Source: Apostichopus japonicus (taxonomy: Eukaryota > Echinodermata > Holothuroidea > Aspidochirotida > Stichopodidae). From it: a stretch of 64,000 nt of DNA. Shown in pieces: positions 39,101 through 52,364 of the stretch. Within the stretch, counting starts at the first letter, position 1, and every line of letters starts with the position of its first letter. Below the pieces are notes generated by a model. The model saw nothing but the letters and a program-made list of their open reading frames with translations, did no database searches and was not told the origin of the DNA. The position numbers and the translations under genes are program-made. The stretch lies in the NCBI RefSeq assembly GCF_037975245.1, contig NC_092582.1:7543001-7607000 (forward strand). The letters run 5' to 3'.

Positions 39101-42100
39101 ATACATATTTACAAATTATCCCCGAAATCAGCGTCTAATTCGTCCCTTATGTACGCAATCTACACGTAATAATGCTCACTCGAGCCTGTTTGTGCTTGAA
39201 GGAACAAAAATGCGACCAGATAATGGCATATACCCCTAAAAAGTAGCCTTCAGATAGCATTTACACGTAAACAATTCCGCTATGGCGATTGCATAGCTTC
39301 GACATAGATGACGTAATCACTGCAATTGCCTATAGCAGATCGGTAATAGCTATTTTATGACCGTGGAAATGGTTTCCCTAGTGTATTTATTTACAAATCA
39401 TCATACATATTTACAAATTATCCCCGAAATCAGCGTCTAATTCGTCCCTTATGTACGCAATCTACACGTAATAATGCGCACTCGAGCCTGCTTGTGCTTG
39501 AAGGAACAAAAATGCGACCAGATAATGGCATATACCCCTAAAAAGTAGCCTTCAGATAGCATTTACACGTAAACAATTCCGCTATGGCGATTGCATAGCT
39601 TCGACATAGATGACGTAATCACTGCAATTGCCTATAGCAGATCGGTAATAGCTATTTTATGACCGTGGAAATGGTTTCCCTAGTATATTTATTTACAAAT
39701 CATCATACATATTTACAAATTATCCCCGAAATCAGCGTTCCTTATGGACGCAATCTACACGTAATAATGCTCACTCGAGCCTGCTTGTGCTTGAAGGAAC
39801 AAAAATGCGACCAGACAATGGCATATACCACTAAACAGTAGCCTTCAGATAGCATTTACACGTAAACAATAGCGGCTTTGGCGATTGTATAGCTTCGACA
39901 CGAGGGATAGATGACGTAATCACTGCAATTGCCTATAGCAGATCGGCAATAGCTATTTATTGACCGTGGAAATGGTTTCCCTAGTGTATCTATTTACAAA
40001 ACATCATACATATTTACAAATTATCCCCGAAATCAGCGTCTAATTCGTCCCTTATGTACGCAATCTACACGTAATAATGCTCACTCGAGCCTGTTTGTGC
40101 TTGAAGGAACAAAAATGCGACCAGATAATGGCATATACCCCTAAAAAGTAGCCTTCAGATAGCATTTACACGTAAACAATTCCGCTATGGCGATTGCATA
40201 GCTTCGACATAGATGACGTAATCACTGCAATTGCCTATAGCAGATCGGTAATAGCTATTTTATGACCGTGGAAATGGTTTCCCTAGTGTATTTATTTACA
40301 AATCATCATACATATTTACAAATTATCCGCGAAATCAGCGTCTAATTCGTTCCTTATGGACGCAATCTACACGTAATAATGCTCACTCGAGCCTGCTTGT
40401 GCTTGAAGGAACAAAAATGCGACCAGACAATGGCATATACCCCTAAACAGTAGCCTTCAGATAGCATTTACACGTAAACAATAGCGGCTTTGGCCATTGT
40501 ATAGCTTCGACACGAGGTATAGATGACGTAATCACTGCAATTGCCTATAGCAGATCGGTAATAGCTATTTTATGACCGTGGAAATGGTTTCCCTAGTATA
40601 TTTATTTACAAAACATCATACATATTTACAAATTATCCCCGAAATCAGCGTCTAATTCGTCCCTTATGTACGCAATCTACACGTAATAATGCTCACTCGA
40701 GCCTGTTTGTGCTTGAAGGAACAAAAATGCGACCAGATAATGGCATATACCCCTAAAAAGTAGCCTTCAGATAGCATTTACACGTAAACAATTCCGCTAT
40801 GGCGATTGCATAGCTTCGACATAGATGACGTAATCACTGCAATTGCCTATAGCAGATCGGTAATAGCTATTTTATGACCGTGGAAATGGTTTCCCTAGTG
40901 TATTTATTTACAAATCATCATACATATTTACAAATTATCCCCGAAATCAGCGTCTAATTCGTCCCTTATGTACGCAATCTACACGTAATAATGCTCACTC
41001 GAGCCTGTTTGTGCTTGAAGGAACAAAAATGCGACCAGATAATGGCATATACCCCTAAAAAGTAGCCTTCAGATAGCATTTACACGTAAACAATTCCGCT
41101 ATGGCGATTGCATAGCTTCGACATAGATGACGTAATCACTGCAATTGCCTATAGCAGATCGGTAATAGCTATTTTATGACCGTGGAAATGGTTTCCCTAG
41201 TATATTTATTTACAAATCATCATACATATTTACAAATTATCCCCGAAATCAGCGTCTAATTCGTCCCTTATGTACGCAATCTACACGTGATAATGCGCAC
41301 TCGAGCCTGTTTGTGCTTGAAGGAACAAAAATGCGACCAGATAATGGCATATAACCCTAAAAAGTAGCCTTCAGATAGCATTTACACGTAAACAATTCCG
41401 CTATGGCGATTGCATAGCTTCGACATAGATGACGTAATCACTGCACTTGCCTATAGCAGATCGGTAATAGCTATTTTATGACCGTGGAAATGGTTTCCCT
41501 AGTGTATTTATTTACAAATCATCATACATATTTACAAATTATCCCCGAAATCACCGTCTAATTCGTTCCTTATGTACGCAATCTACACGTAATAATGCTC
41601 ACTCGAGCCTGTTTGTGCTTGAAGGAACAAAAATGCGACCAGATAATGGCACATACCCCTAAAAAGTAGCCTTCAGATAGCATTTACACGTAAACAATTC
41701 CGCTATGGCGATTGCATAGCTTCGACATAGATGACGTAATCACTGCAATTGCCTATAGCCGATCGGTAATAGCTATTTTATGACCGTGGAAATGGTTTCC
41801 CTAGTGTATTTATTTACAAAACATCATACATATTTACAAATTATCCCCGAAATCAGCGTCTAATTCGTCCCTTATGTACGCAATCTACACGTAATAATGC
41901 TCACTCGAGCCTGTTTGTGCTTAAAGGAACAAAAATGCGACCAGATAATGGCATATACCCCTAAAAAGTAGCCTTCAGATAGCATTTACACGTAAACAAT
42001 TCCGCTATGGCGATTGCATAGCTTCGACATCGATGACGTAATCACTGCAATTGCCTATAGCAGATCGGTAATAGCTATTTTATGACCGTGGAAATGGTTT

Positions 42101-42200
42101 CCCTAGTGTATTTATTTACAAATCATCATACATATTTACAAATTATCCCCGAAATCAGCGTCTAATTCGTCCCTTATGTACGCAATCTACACGTAATAAT
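24121..42200 (+). repeat. Higher-order block with 2742-bp (9-mer) and 3958-bp (13-mer) periods
   Basis: CCCAGTGTATC markers at 24763 and 27505, and at 29635 and 32377, are 2742 bp apart (6A+3B). The next marker at 36335 is 3958 bp on (9A+4B). The CACGTGATAATG variant follows the same rhythm: its GCAATC anchor is at 29101, 31843, 35801 and 41276. The TCCACGTAAT variant is at 30021, 32763 and 36721. Because 3958 = 2742 + 1216, the longer period looks like a 9-mer plus a 4-mer. Confidence 0.88.
39737..39742 (+). other. Monomer junction with a 9-bp deletion between direct CGT repeats
   Basis: The array normally reads CAGCGTCTAATTCGTTCC. Here it reads CAGCGTTCC, having lost nine bases between two CGT words, as replication slippage would do. 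The deletion shifts frame and opens the 60-codon frame at 39659-39841, which is therefore an accident and not a gene. Confidence 0.8.
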
Positions 42201-42205
42201 GCTCA

Positions 42206-42300
42206 CTCGAGCCTGTTTGTGCTTGAAGGAACAAAAATGCGACCAGATAATGGCATATACCCCTAAAAAGTAGCCTTCAGATAGCATTTACACGTAAACA
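42206..42300 (+). repeat. 95-bp truncated monomer
   Basis: Successive CTCGAG words at 42206 and 42301 are only 95 bp apart instead of 302 or 310. The sequence runs from CACGTAAACA straight into CTCGAGCCTG, losing 207 bp. The joint shows only a few bases of shared sequence (ACA/CAC), so this looks like end joining or slippage and not a homologous exchange in register. Confidence 0.9.
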
Positions 42301-42599
42301 CTCGAGCCTGTTTGTGCTTGAAGGAACAAAAATGCGACCAGATAATGGCATATACCCCTAAAAAGTAGCCTTCAGATATCATTTACACGTAAACAATTCC
42401 GCTATGGCGATTGCATAGCTTCGACATAGATGACGTAATCACTGCAATTGCCTATAGCAGATCGGTAATAGCTATTTTATGACCGTGGAAATGGTTTCCC
42501 TAGTGTATTTATTTACAAATCATCATACATATTTACAAATTATCCCCGAAATCAGCGTCTAATTTGTCCCTTATGGACGCAATCTACACGTAATAATGC

Positions 42600-45500
42600 T
42601 CACTCGAGCCTACTTGTGCTTGAAGGAACAAAAATGCGACCAGACAATGGCATATACCCCTAAAAAGTAGCCTTCAGATAGTATTTACACGTAAACAATA
42701 GCGGCTATGGCGATTGCATAGCTTCGACACGAGGGATAGATGACGTAATCACTGCAATTGCCTATAGCAGATCGGAATTAGCTATTTATTGACCGTGGAA
42801 ATGGTTTCCCCAGTGTATCTATTTACAAAACATCATACATATTTACAAATTATCTCCGAAATCAGCGTCTAATTCGTTCCTTATGGACGCAATCTACACG
42901 TAATAATGCTCACTCGAGCCAGCTTGTGCTTGAAGGAACAAAAATGCGACCAGACAATGGCATATACCCCTAAACAGTAGCCTTCAGATAGCATTTACAC
43001 GTAAACAATAGCGGCTTTGGCGATTGTATAGCTTCGACACGAGGGATAGATGACGTAATCACTGCAATTGCCTATAGCAGATCGGTAATAGCTATTTATT
43101 GACCGTGGAAATGGTTTCCCTAGTGTATCTATTTACAAAACATCATACATATTTACAAATTATCCCCGAAATTAGCGTCTAATTCGTTCCTTATGGACGC
43201 AATCTACACGTAATAATGCTCACTCGAGCCTGCTTGTGCTTGAAGGAACAAAAATGCGACCAGACAATGGCATATACCCCTAAACAGTAGCCTTCAGATA
43301 GCATTTACACGTAAACAATTCCGCTATGGCGATTGCATAGCTTCGACATAGATGACGTAATCACTGCAATTGCCTATAGCAGATCGGTAATAGCTATTTT
43401 ATGACCGTGGAAATGGTTTCCCTAGTGTATTTATTTACAAATCATCATACATATTTACAAATTATCCCCGAAATCAGCGTCTAATTCGTCCCTTATGTAC
43501 GCAATCTACACGTAATAATGCGCACTCGAGCCTGTTTGTGCTTGAAGGAACAAAAATGCGACCAGATAATGGCATATACCCCTAAAAAGTAGCCTTCAGA
43601 TAGCATTTACACGTAAACAATTCCGCTATGGCGATTGCATAGCTTCGACATAGATGACGTAATCACTGCAATTGCCTATAGCAGATCGGTAATAGCTATT
43701 TTATGACCGTGGAAATGGTTTACCTAGTGTATTTATTTACAAATCATCATACATATTTACAAATTATCCCCGAAATCAGCGTCTAATTCGTCCCTTATGT
43801 ACGCAATCTACACGTAATAATGCTCACTCGAGCCTGTTTGTGCTTGAAGGAACAAAAATGCGACCAGATAATGGCATATACCCCTAAAAAGTAGCCTTCA
43901 GATAGCATTTACACGTAAACAATTCCGCTATGGCGATTGCATAGCTTCGACATAGATGACGTAATCACTGCAATTGCCTATAGCAGATCGGTAATAGCTA
44001 TTTTATGACCGTGGAAATGGTTTCCCTAGTGTATTTATTTACAAAACATCATACATATTTACAAATTATCCCCGAAATCAGCGTCTAATTCGTCCCTTAT
44101 GTACGCAATCTACACGTAATAATGCTCACTCGAGCCTGTTTGTGCTTGAAGGAACAAAAATGCGACCAGATAATGGCATATACCCCTAAAAAGTAGCCTT
44201 CAGATAGCATTTACACGTAAACAATTCCGCTATGGCGATTGCATAGCTTCGACATAGATGACGTAATCACTGCAATTGCCTATAGCAGATCGGTAATAGC
44301 TATTTTATGACCGTGGAAATGGTTTCCCTAGTGTATTTATTTACAAATCATCATACATATTTACAAATTATCCCCGAAATCAGCGTCTAATTCGTTCCTT
44401 ATGGACGCAATCTACACGTAATAATGCTCACTCGAGCCTGCTTGTGCTTGAAGGAACAAAAATGCGACCAGACAATGGCATATACCCCTAAAAAGTAGCC
44501 TTCAGATAGCATTTACACGTAAACAATAACGGCTTTGGCGATTGTATAGCTTCGACACGAGGGATAGATGACGTAATCACTGCAATTGCCTATAGCAGAT
44601 CGGTAATAGCTATTTATTGACCGTGGAAATGGTTTTCCTAGTGTATCTATTTACAAAACATCATACATATTTACAAATTATCCCCGAAATCAGCGTCTAA
44701 TTCGTTCCTTATGGACGCAATCTACACGTAATAATGCTCACTCGAGCCTGCTTGTGCTTGAAGGAACAAAAATGCGACCAGACAATGGCATATACCCCTA
44801 AACAGTAGCCTTCAGATAGCATTTACACGTAAACAATTCCGCTATGGCGATTGCATAGCTTCGACATAGATGACGTAATCACTGCAATTGCCTATAGCAG
44901 ATCGGTAATAGCTATTTTATGACCGTGGAAATGGTTTCCCTAGTGTATTTATTTACAAAACATCATACATATTTACAAATTATCCCCGAAATCAGCGTCT
45001 AATTCGTCCCTTATGTACGCAATCTACACGTAATAATGCTCACTCGAGCCTGTTTGTGCTTGAAGGAACAAAAATGCGACCAGATAATGGCATATACCCC
45101 TAAAAAGTAGCCTTCAGATAGCATTTACACGTAAACAATTCCGCTATGGCGATTGCATAGCTTCGACATAGATGACGTAATCACTGCAATTGCCTATAGC
45201 AGATCGGTAATAGCTATTTTATGACCGTGGAAATGGTTTCCCTAGTGTATTTATTTACAAATCATCATACATATTTACAAATTATCTCCGAAATCAGCGT
45301 CTAATTCGTTCCTTATGGACGCAATCTACACGTAATAATGCTCACTCGAGCCTACTTGTGCTTGAAGGAACAAAAATGCGACCAGACAATGGCATATACC
45401 CCTAAAAAGTAGCCTTCAGATAGTATTTACACGTAAACAATAGCGGCTATGGCGATTGCATAGCTTCGACACGAGGGATAGATGACGTAATCACTGCAAT

Positions 45501-48050
45501 TGCCTATAGCAGATCGGAATTAGCTATTTATTGACCGTGGAAATGGTTTCCCCAGTGTATCTATTTACAAAACATCATACATATTTACAAATTATCTCCG
45601 AAATCAGCGTCTAATTCGTTCCTTATGGACGCAATCTACACGTAATAATGCTCACTCGAGCCAGCTTGTGCTTGAAGGAACAAAAATGCGACCAGACAAT
45701 GGCATATACCCCTAAACAGTAGCCTTCAGATAGCATTTACACGTAAACAATAGCGGCTTTGGCGATTGTATAGCTTCGACACGAGGGATAGATGACGTAA
45801 TCACTGCAATTGCCTATAGCAGATCGGTAATAGCTATTTATTGACCGTGGAAATGGTTTCCCTAGTGTATCTATTTACAAAACATCATACATATTTACAA
45901 ATTATCCCCGAAATTAGCGTCTAATTCGTTCCTTATGGACGCAATCTACACGTAATAATGCTCACTCGAGCCTGCTTGTGCTTGAAGGAACAAAAATGCG
46001 ACCAGACAATGGCATATACCCCTAAACAGTAGCCTTCAGATAGCATTTACACGTAAACAATTCCGCTATGGCGATTGCATAGCTTCGACATAGATGACGT
46101 AATCACTGCAATTGCCTATAGCAGATCGGTAATAGCTATTTTATGACCGTGGAAATGGTTTCCCTAGTGTATTTATTTACAAATCATCATACATATTTAC
46201 AAATTATCCCCGAAATCAGCGTCTAATTCGTCCCTTATGTACGCAATCTACACGTAATAATGCGCACTCGAGCCTGTTTGTGCTTGAAGGAACAAAAATG
46301 CGACCATATAATGGCATATACCCCTAAAAAGTAGCCTTCAGATAGCATTTACACGTAAACAATTCCGCTATGGCGATTGCATAGCTTCGACATAGATGAC
46401 GTAATCACTGCAATTGCCTATAGCAGATCGGTAATAGCTATTTTATGACCGTGGAAATGGTTTACCTAGTGTATTTATTTACAAATCATCATACATATTT
46501 ACAAATTATCCCCGAAATCAGCGTCTAATTCGTCCCTTATGTACGCAATCTACACGTAATAATGCTCACTCGAGCCTGTTTGTGCTTGAAGGAACAAAAA
46601 TGCGACCAGATAATGGCATATACCCCTAAAAAGTAGCCTTCAGATAGCATTTACACGTAAACAATTCCGCTATGGCGATTGCATAGCTTCGACATAGATG
46701 ACGTAATCACTGCAATTGCCTATAGCAGATCGGTAATAGCTATTTTATGACCGTGGAAATGGTTTCCCTAGTGTATTTATTTACAAAACATCATACATAT
46801 TTACAAATTATCCCCGAAATCAGCGTCTAATTCGTCCCTTATGTACGCAATCTACACGTAATAATGCTCACTCGAGCCTGTTTGTGCTTGAAGGAACAAA
46901 AATGCGACCAGATAATGGCATATACCCCTAAAAAGTAGCCTTCAGATAGCATTTACACGTAAACAATTCCGCTATGGCGATTGCATAGCTTCGACATAGA
47001 TGACGTAATCACTGCAATTGCCTATAGCAGATCGGTAATAGCTATTTTATGACCGTGGAAATGGTTTCCCTAGTGTATTTATTTACAAATCATCATACAT
47101 ATTTACAAATTATCCCCGAAATCAGCGTCTAATTCGTTCCTTATGGACGCAATCTACACGTAATAATGCTCACTCGAGCCTGCTTGTGCTTGAAGGAACA
47201 AAAATGCGACCAGACAATGGCATATACCCCTAAAAAGTAGCCTTCAGATAGCATTTACACGTAAACAATAACGGCTTTGGCGATTGTATAGCTTCGACAC
47301 GAGGGATAGATGACGTAATCACTGCAATTGCCTATAGCAGATCGGTAATAGCTATTTATTGACCGTGGAAATGGTTTTCCTAGTGTATCTATTTACAAAA
47401 CATCATACATATTTACAAATTATCCCCGAAATCAGCGTCTAATTCGTTCCTTATGGACGCAATCTACACGTAATAATGCTCACTCGAGCCTGCTTGTGCT
47501 TGAAGGAACAAAAATGCGACCAGACAATGGCATATACCCCTAAACAGTAGCCTTCAGATAGCATTTACACGTAAACAATTCCGCTATGGCGATTGCATAG
47601 CTTCGACATAGATGACGTAATCACTGCAATTGCCTATAGCAGATCGGTAATAGCTATTTTATGACCGTGGAAATGGTTTCCCTAGTGTATTTATTTACAA
47701 AACATCATACATATTTACAAATTATCCCCGAAATCAGCGTCTAATTCGTCCCTTATGTACGCAATCTACACGTAATAATGCTCACTCGAGCCTGTTTGTG
47801 CTTGAAGGAACAAAAATGCGACCAGATAATGGCATATACCCCTAAAAAGTAGCCTTCAGATAGCATTTACACGTAAACAATTCCGCTATGGCGATTGCAT
47901 AGCTTCGACATAGATGACGTAATCACTGCAATTGCCTATAGCAGATCGGTAATAGCTATTTTATGACCGTGGAAATGGTTTCCCTAGTGTATTTATTTAC
48001 AAATCATCATACATATTTACAAATTATCTCCGAAATCAGCGTCTAATTCG
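42600..48050 (+). repeat. Higher-order repeat: about two copies of a 2742-bp 9-mer
   Basis: Private variants recur 2742 bp apart: GTATTTACACG at 42681 and 45423, AGCTTGTGCTTG at 42921 and 45663, ATTAGCGTC at 43171 and 45913, and AATAACGG at 44525 and 47267. A further AATAACGG at 48181 is 914 bp on (2A+1B). Confidence 0.9.
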
Positions 48051-49303
48051 TTCCTTATGGACGCAATCTACACGTAATAATGCTCACTCGAGCCTGCTTG
48101 TGCTTGAAGGAACAAAAATGCGACCAGACAATGGCATATACCCCTAAACAGTAGCCTTCAGATAGCATTTACACGTAAACAATAACGGCTTTGGCGATTG
48201 TATAGCTTCGACACGAGGGATAGATGACGTAATCACTGCAATTGCCTATAGCAGATCGGTAATAGCTATTTATTGACCGTGGAAATGGTTTTCCTAGTGT
48301 ATCTATTTACAAAACATCATACATATTTACAAATTATCCCCGAAATCAGCGTCTAATTCGTTCCTTATGGACGCAATCTACACGTAATAATGCTCACTCG
48401 AGCCTGCTTGTGCTTGAAGGAACAAAAATGCGACCAGACAATGGCATATACCCCTAAACAGTAGCCTTCAGATAGCATTTACACGTAAACAATAGCGGCT
48501 TTGGCGATTGTATAGCTTCGACACGAGGTATAGATGACGTAATCACTGCAATTGCCTATAGCAGATCGGTAATAGCTATTTTATGACCGTGGAAATGGTT
48601 TCCCTAGTGTATTTATTTACAACTCATCATACATATTTACAAATTATCCCCGAAATCAGCGTCTAATTCGTCCCTTATGTACGCAATCTACACGTAATAA
48701 TGCTCACTCGAGCCTGTTTGTGCTTGAAGGAACAAAAATGCGACCAGATAATGGCATATACCCCTAAAAAGTAGCCTTCAGATAGCATTTACACGTAAAC
48801 AATTCCGCTATGGCGATTGCATAGCTTCGACATAGATGACGTAATCACTGCAATTGCCTATAGCAGATCGGTAATAGCTATTTTATGACCGTGGAAATGG
48901 TTTCCCTAGTGTATTTATTTACAAATCATCATACATATTTACAAATTATCCCCGAAATCAGCGTCTAATTCGTCCCTTATGTACGCAATCTACACGTAAT
49001 AATGCGCACTCGAGCCTGTTTGTGCTTGAAGGAACAAAAATGCGACCAGATAATGGCATATACCCCTAAAAAGTAGCCTTCAGATAGCATTTACACGTAA
49101 ACAATTCCGCTATGGCGATTGCATAGCTTCGACATAGATGACGTAATCACTGCAATTGCCTATAGCAGATCGGTAATAGCTATTTTATGACCGTGGAAAT
49201 GGTTTCCCTAGTGTATTTATTTACAAAACATCATACATATTTACAAATTATCCCCGAAATCAGCGTCTAATTCGTCCCTTATGTACGCAATCTACACGTA
49301 ATA

Positions 49304-52147
49304 ATGCTCACTCGAGCCTGTTTGTGCTTGAAGGAACAAAAATGCGACCAGATAATGGCATATACCCCTAAAAAGTGTCCATTTGATATTGTAGCTATAA
49401 CTGAAACGTGGTTAGAGCCTAATACACCAGCACAAATGTTGTCCATTCCTAATTATAACTTCATTAATCATGATAGACCTAACAAAAGAGGTGGTGGTGT
49501 TGGATTTTATATTGCAAGCCATATTAATTATATTATTCGGGATGACCTAATGCACAATTCTAATAATTTTGAATCAATGTTTGTTGAAATAATCTCAAAT
49601 AAGAGTAAAAATACTATTGTTGGTGTAGTTTATCGTCCCCCAGCAAACTCAATACCGACTTTCATCGAGGACCTATCTCCTTTATTAGATACTATTAATA
49701 ACACGAATAAAAACATAATCCTACTGGGTGATTTTAATATAGATTTAATAAAGTATGGTACCGACAATACTACAACGAATTTCCTAGATATATTGTACTC
49801 ATCTTCTTTTTTACCATTGATTACAAAACCCACTCGCATTACTGAAAATTCTGCAACTTTGCTGGATAATATTTTTTGCAATAATTTAATCGGTTCATTT
49901 ACTTCGGGTATTTTACTTTCTGACATAAGTGATCATTTACCAGTCTATTACATTCAAAGTTTAAATCAACCTACTAACTCTGGCAATAACCATTCTGTAT
50001 TTTATAAAAGGAAAATTACACCTACAAGTTTGTTTAACCTAGTTGCAGAACTTGATTGTCTAGATTGGGAATGGCTATATTCAACAAACGATGTTGACAT
50101 ATCTTATGATGGTTTTATCAATACATTCTTACTTATTTATAATAAGCACTGCCCTTTACAAAAAGTTACTTCTAAGAATAGACGACTTTCATCACCGTGG
50201 CTAACAAGAGGTGTTTTGAAATCTATTCGACATAAGAATAATTTATTTAAGAATTATATAAAAAATCCTACTCCTGAAAATAAAGTCAAATATTCAGTCT
50301 ACAGAAATCAAACAACCAGTGTTACCAGGAAGGCTAAAGAATTATATTACCTTAATATGTTTGAGAATAATAAAAACAATTTGAATAAAACATGGAAAAT
50401 AATTAATAAACTAATTACAGACAATTCTAAGTTACACAAAATTTCAAAGATTAATCACAATGGAAGCGTTTTGACTAATGAGAATGATATTGCAAACGCA
50501 TTTAACGATTTCTTTACACTAATTGGTCCTTCCCTGGCTGAGAAAATTCCTACTTGTAATGCGGTGTTTAATGATTTCCTAAGAGGCTCTTGTACAAATT
50601 CTTTATTTTTGTCTCCTAGTAATCCTTCAGAAATTATCAATATTATCAGTAAACTTAAGAGGAATTCTGCATCTGGGTTTGACGGTATATCAGTACGCAT
50701 TCTACAATCTATTTCACATGTTATTGCCCGGCCATTATCTCATATTTTTAATATTTCACTATCAACTGGTATATTCCCAAATTCTGCCAAACTTGCTAGA
50801 GTAACACCTATATTTAAGACAGGTAAAACTGATGAATTGTCAAATTATAGACCAATTTCAGTACTCACTTCTCTATCTAAAATAATTGAGAAAATTATCT
50901 ACTCCAGAACTATAACTTTTCTAAATAGCAACAACATAATTTCCGATAATCAGTATGGTTTCCGTCAAAATCGTTCAACTAGTATGGCTGGCCTTGACGT
51001 CATTGATTTTATTACTACTGGTTTTAATAATAAGCAGTCTACCCTTGGAATATTTATAGACCTATCGAAAGCTTTTGATACGGTCAATCATGATATATTA
51101 TTAAACAAACTAAGTCATTATGGGATTAGGGGACTTGCGTTACAGTTGTTTCGAAATTACCTATCAGATCGTAAACAGAGTGTTATTATTGGTGAACACG
51201 TTTCAGCTTATTGTAATATAACTTGTGGTGTTCCTCAGGGATCTATTCTAGGACCGCTCCTTTTTCTCATTTATATCAATGATCTCCCTAATTGTTCAAG
51301 TATTCTTAAATTTTGTCTTTTTGCTGATGACACTAGCATACTATTTAAGAATAATGATTTGAATGCATATAATCGTATTTTAAATAATGAACTTTCTGCT
51401 ATTGCAGATTGGTTTTGTGCTAATAAGTTGTCTCTTAATGTCAATAAAACTAACTTCATAGTTTTTCACACTTACCATTCCACCAAACCCAAACTAAAAC
51501 TCATCTTGAACAATACAATTATACATGAAACAGAAAACGTTAAGTTCCTTGGAGTTCAACTTGACCCACTCTTAAGCTGGAAAACTCACATTGATTATAT
51601 CTGTACTAAAGTGTCTAAGACGATTGGCATTCTTTATAAAATTAGGTTTCAGGTTCCTCATCAGGTATTGTTATCCCTTTATTATACATTGGTTTATCCT
51701 CATCTTTCGTATTGTAATATTCTCTGGGGCAATGCGCATACTGTTCATCTGAATAGATTATTTGTGCTCCAAAAGAAGTTGATACGACTGATTAGCAAAT
51801 CAGATTATCTTAGTCATACTACTCCTATTTTTAAGAATTTAAGTATCTTAACAGTTTTTGACATATATCAACTCCAACTTGGAATCTTTGTTTTCAAATA
51901 TCTTCATGATTTACTTCCACCTCCGTTTAAGTCTTTTTTTAATTTAAATAATCAACTCCATAGTTATAACACTAGACACTCAACTGCCATTCATTTGGAT
52001 TACCCACGATTAGTTTTAAATACTAAGTCTGTAAGATTTACTGGTGCCACATTTTGGAATACTCTCGAACCCAAACTTAAAAAATCACCAACCTTATCAA
52101 TATTCATAAAGCAACTGAAGCTATATTTGTTAAACAATGATTTGTAA
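49304..52147 (+). CDS. Non-LTR retrotransposon protein: APE endonuclease plus reverse transcriptase, 5'-truncated, fused to satellite
   Basis: The 947-codon frame has no internal stop. Residues 1-24 are satellite sequence (MLTRACLCLK...), and element sequence starts at about codon 25. The endonuclease part shows ETWL (34-37), YRPP (110-113), GDFN (142-145) and ISDH (208-211). These are the APE-type metal-binding and catalytic motifs, but the N-terminal motif before ETWL, about 30-40 residues in this family, is missing. The reverse transcriptase shows NYRPISVL (near 514), AFDTVNH (590 on), GVPQGS (642 on) and the catalytic FADD (673-676). The C-terminus has the HSYNTRHS segment (886-893) common in Jockey/CR1-group LINEs. 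Such proteins nick DNA and copy the element RNA onto the target. The ATG lies in the satellite, so the start is artificial. The reverse transcriptase may be intact; the endonuclease is probably not functional. No ORF1 is present. Confidence 0.9.
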   Translation: MLTRACLCLKEQKCDQIMAYTPKKCPFDIVAITETWLEPNTPAQMLSIPNYNFINHDRPNKRGGGVGFYIASHINYIIRDDLMHNSNNFESMFVEIISNKSKNTIVGVVYRPPANSIPTFIEDLSPLLDTINNTNKNIILLGDFNIDLIKYGTDNTTTNFLDILYSSSFLPLITKPTRITENSATLLDNIFCNNLIGSFTSGILLSDISDHLPVYYIQSLNQPTNSGNNHSVFYKRKITPTSLFNLVAELDCLDWEWLYSTNDVDISYDGFINTFLLIYNKHCPLQKVTSKNRRLSSPWLTRGVLKSIRHKNNLFKNYIKNPTPENKVKYSVYRNQTTSVTRKAKELYYLNMFENNKNNLNKTWKIINKLITDNSKLHKISKINHNGSVLTNENDIANAFNDFFTLIGPSLAEKIPTCNAVFNDFLRGSCTNSLFLSPSNPSEIINIISKLKRNSASGFDGISVRILQSISHVIARPLSHIFNISLSTGIFPNSAKLARVTPIFKTGKTDELSNYRPISVLTSLSKIIEKIIYSRTITFLNSNNIISDNQYGFRQNRSTSMAGLDVIDFITTGFNNKQSTLGIFIDLSKAFDTVNHDILLNKLSHYGIRGLALQLFRNYLSDRKQSVIIGEHVSAYCNITCGVPQGSILGPLLFLIYINDLPNCSSILKFCLFADDTSILFKNNDLNAYNRILNNELSAIADWFCANKLSLNVNKTNFIVFHTYHSTKPKLKLILNNTIIHETENVKFLGVQLDPLLSWKTHIDYICTKVSKTIGILYKIRFQVPHQVLLSLYYTLVYPHLSYCNILWGNAHTVHLNRLFVLQKKLIRLISKSDYLSHTTPIFKNLSILTVFDIYQLQLGIFVFKYLHDLLPPPFKSFFNLNNQLHSYNTRHSTAIHLDYPRLVLNTKSVRFTGATFWNTLEPKLKKSPTLSIFIKQLKLYLLNNDL

Positions 52148-52181
52148 TATATGCGTTAAAGTTATCACATTTAATAATGCT

Positions 52182-52211
52182 ACTTCCCGTTTGGGAAGTG
52201 GGGGGGGGGGG
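52182..52211 (+). other. LINE 3'-UTR hairpin followed by a run of 12 G
   Basis: ACTTCCC (52182-52188) and GGGAAGT (52193-52199) form a perfect 7-bp stem with a GTTT loop, 35 bp after the stop codon. Twelve G residues follow directly (52200-52211). Stem-loops near the 3' end are recognised by the reverse transcriptase in several LINE families; that role here is inference. Confidence 0.7.
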
Positions 52212-52364
52212 TAGTTAGCGTATTGTATTTAATTTGTTCATGGTGAATCTGCACTCTATGAGTGTATAAGCGTAGCTTTTTCAGATTTTCCATGCTTTTT
52301 TTCTTTCTTTGACATTGGTATTATACATTATTGTGAATGTAATTGTAAAAAAGAAAAAAAGTGA

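Noticed and set aside
39659-39841. 60-codon plus-strand open frame inside the satellite
   Set aside because: It exists only because a 9-bp deletion at 39737 joins two monomer frames. The protein is translated repeat with no family motif.
6924-49303. Conserved 24-codon mini-frame in each monomer (MLTRACLCLK... ending at TAG)
   Set aside because: It is copied with the monomer. There is no sign of selection on the codons and no initiation signal, so repeat homogenisation explains it.
49630-49926. Minus-strand frames inside the LINE (also 50455-50700 and 51271-51459)
   Set aside because: They are antisense shadows of the LINE reading frame and have no motif of their own.
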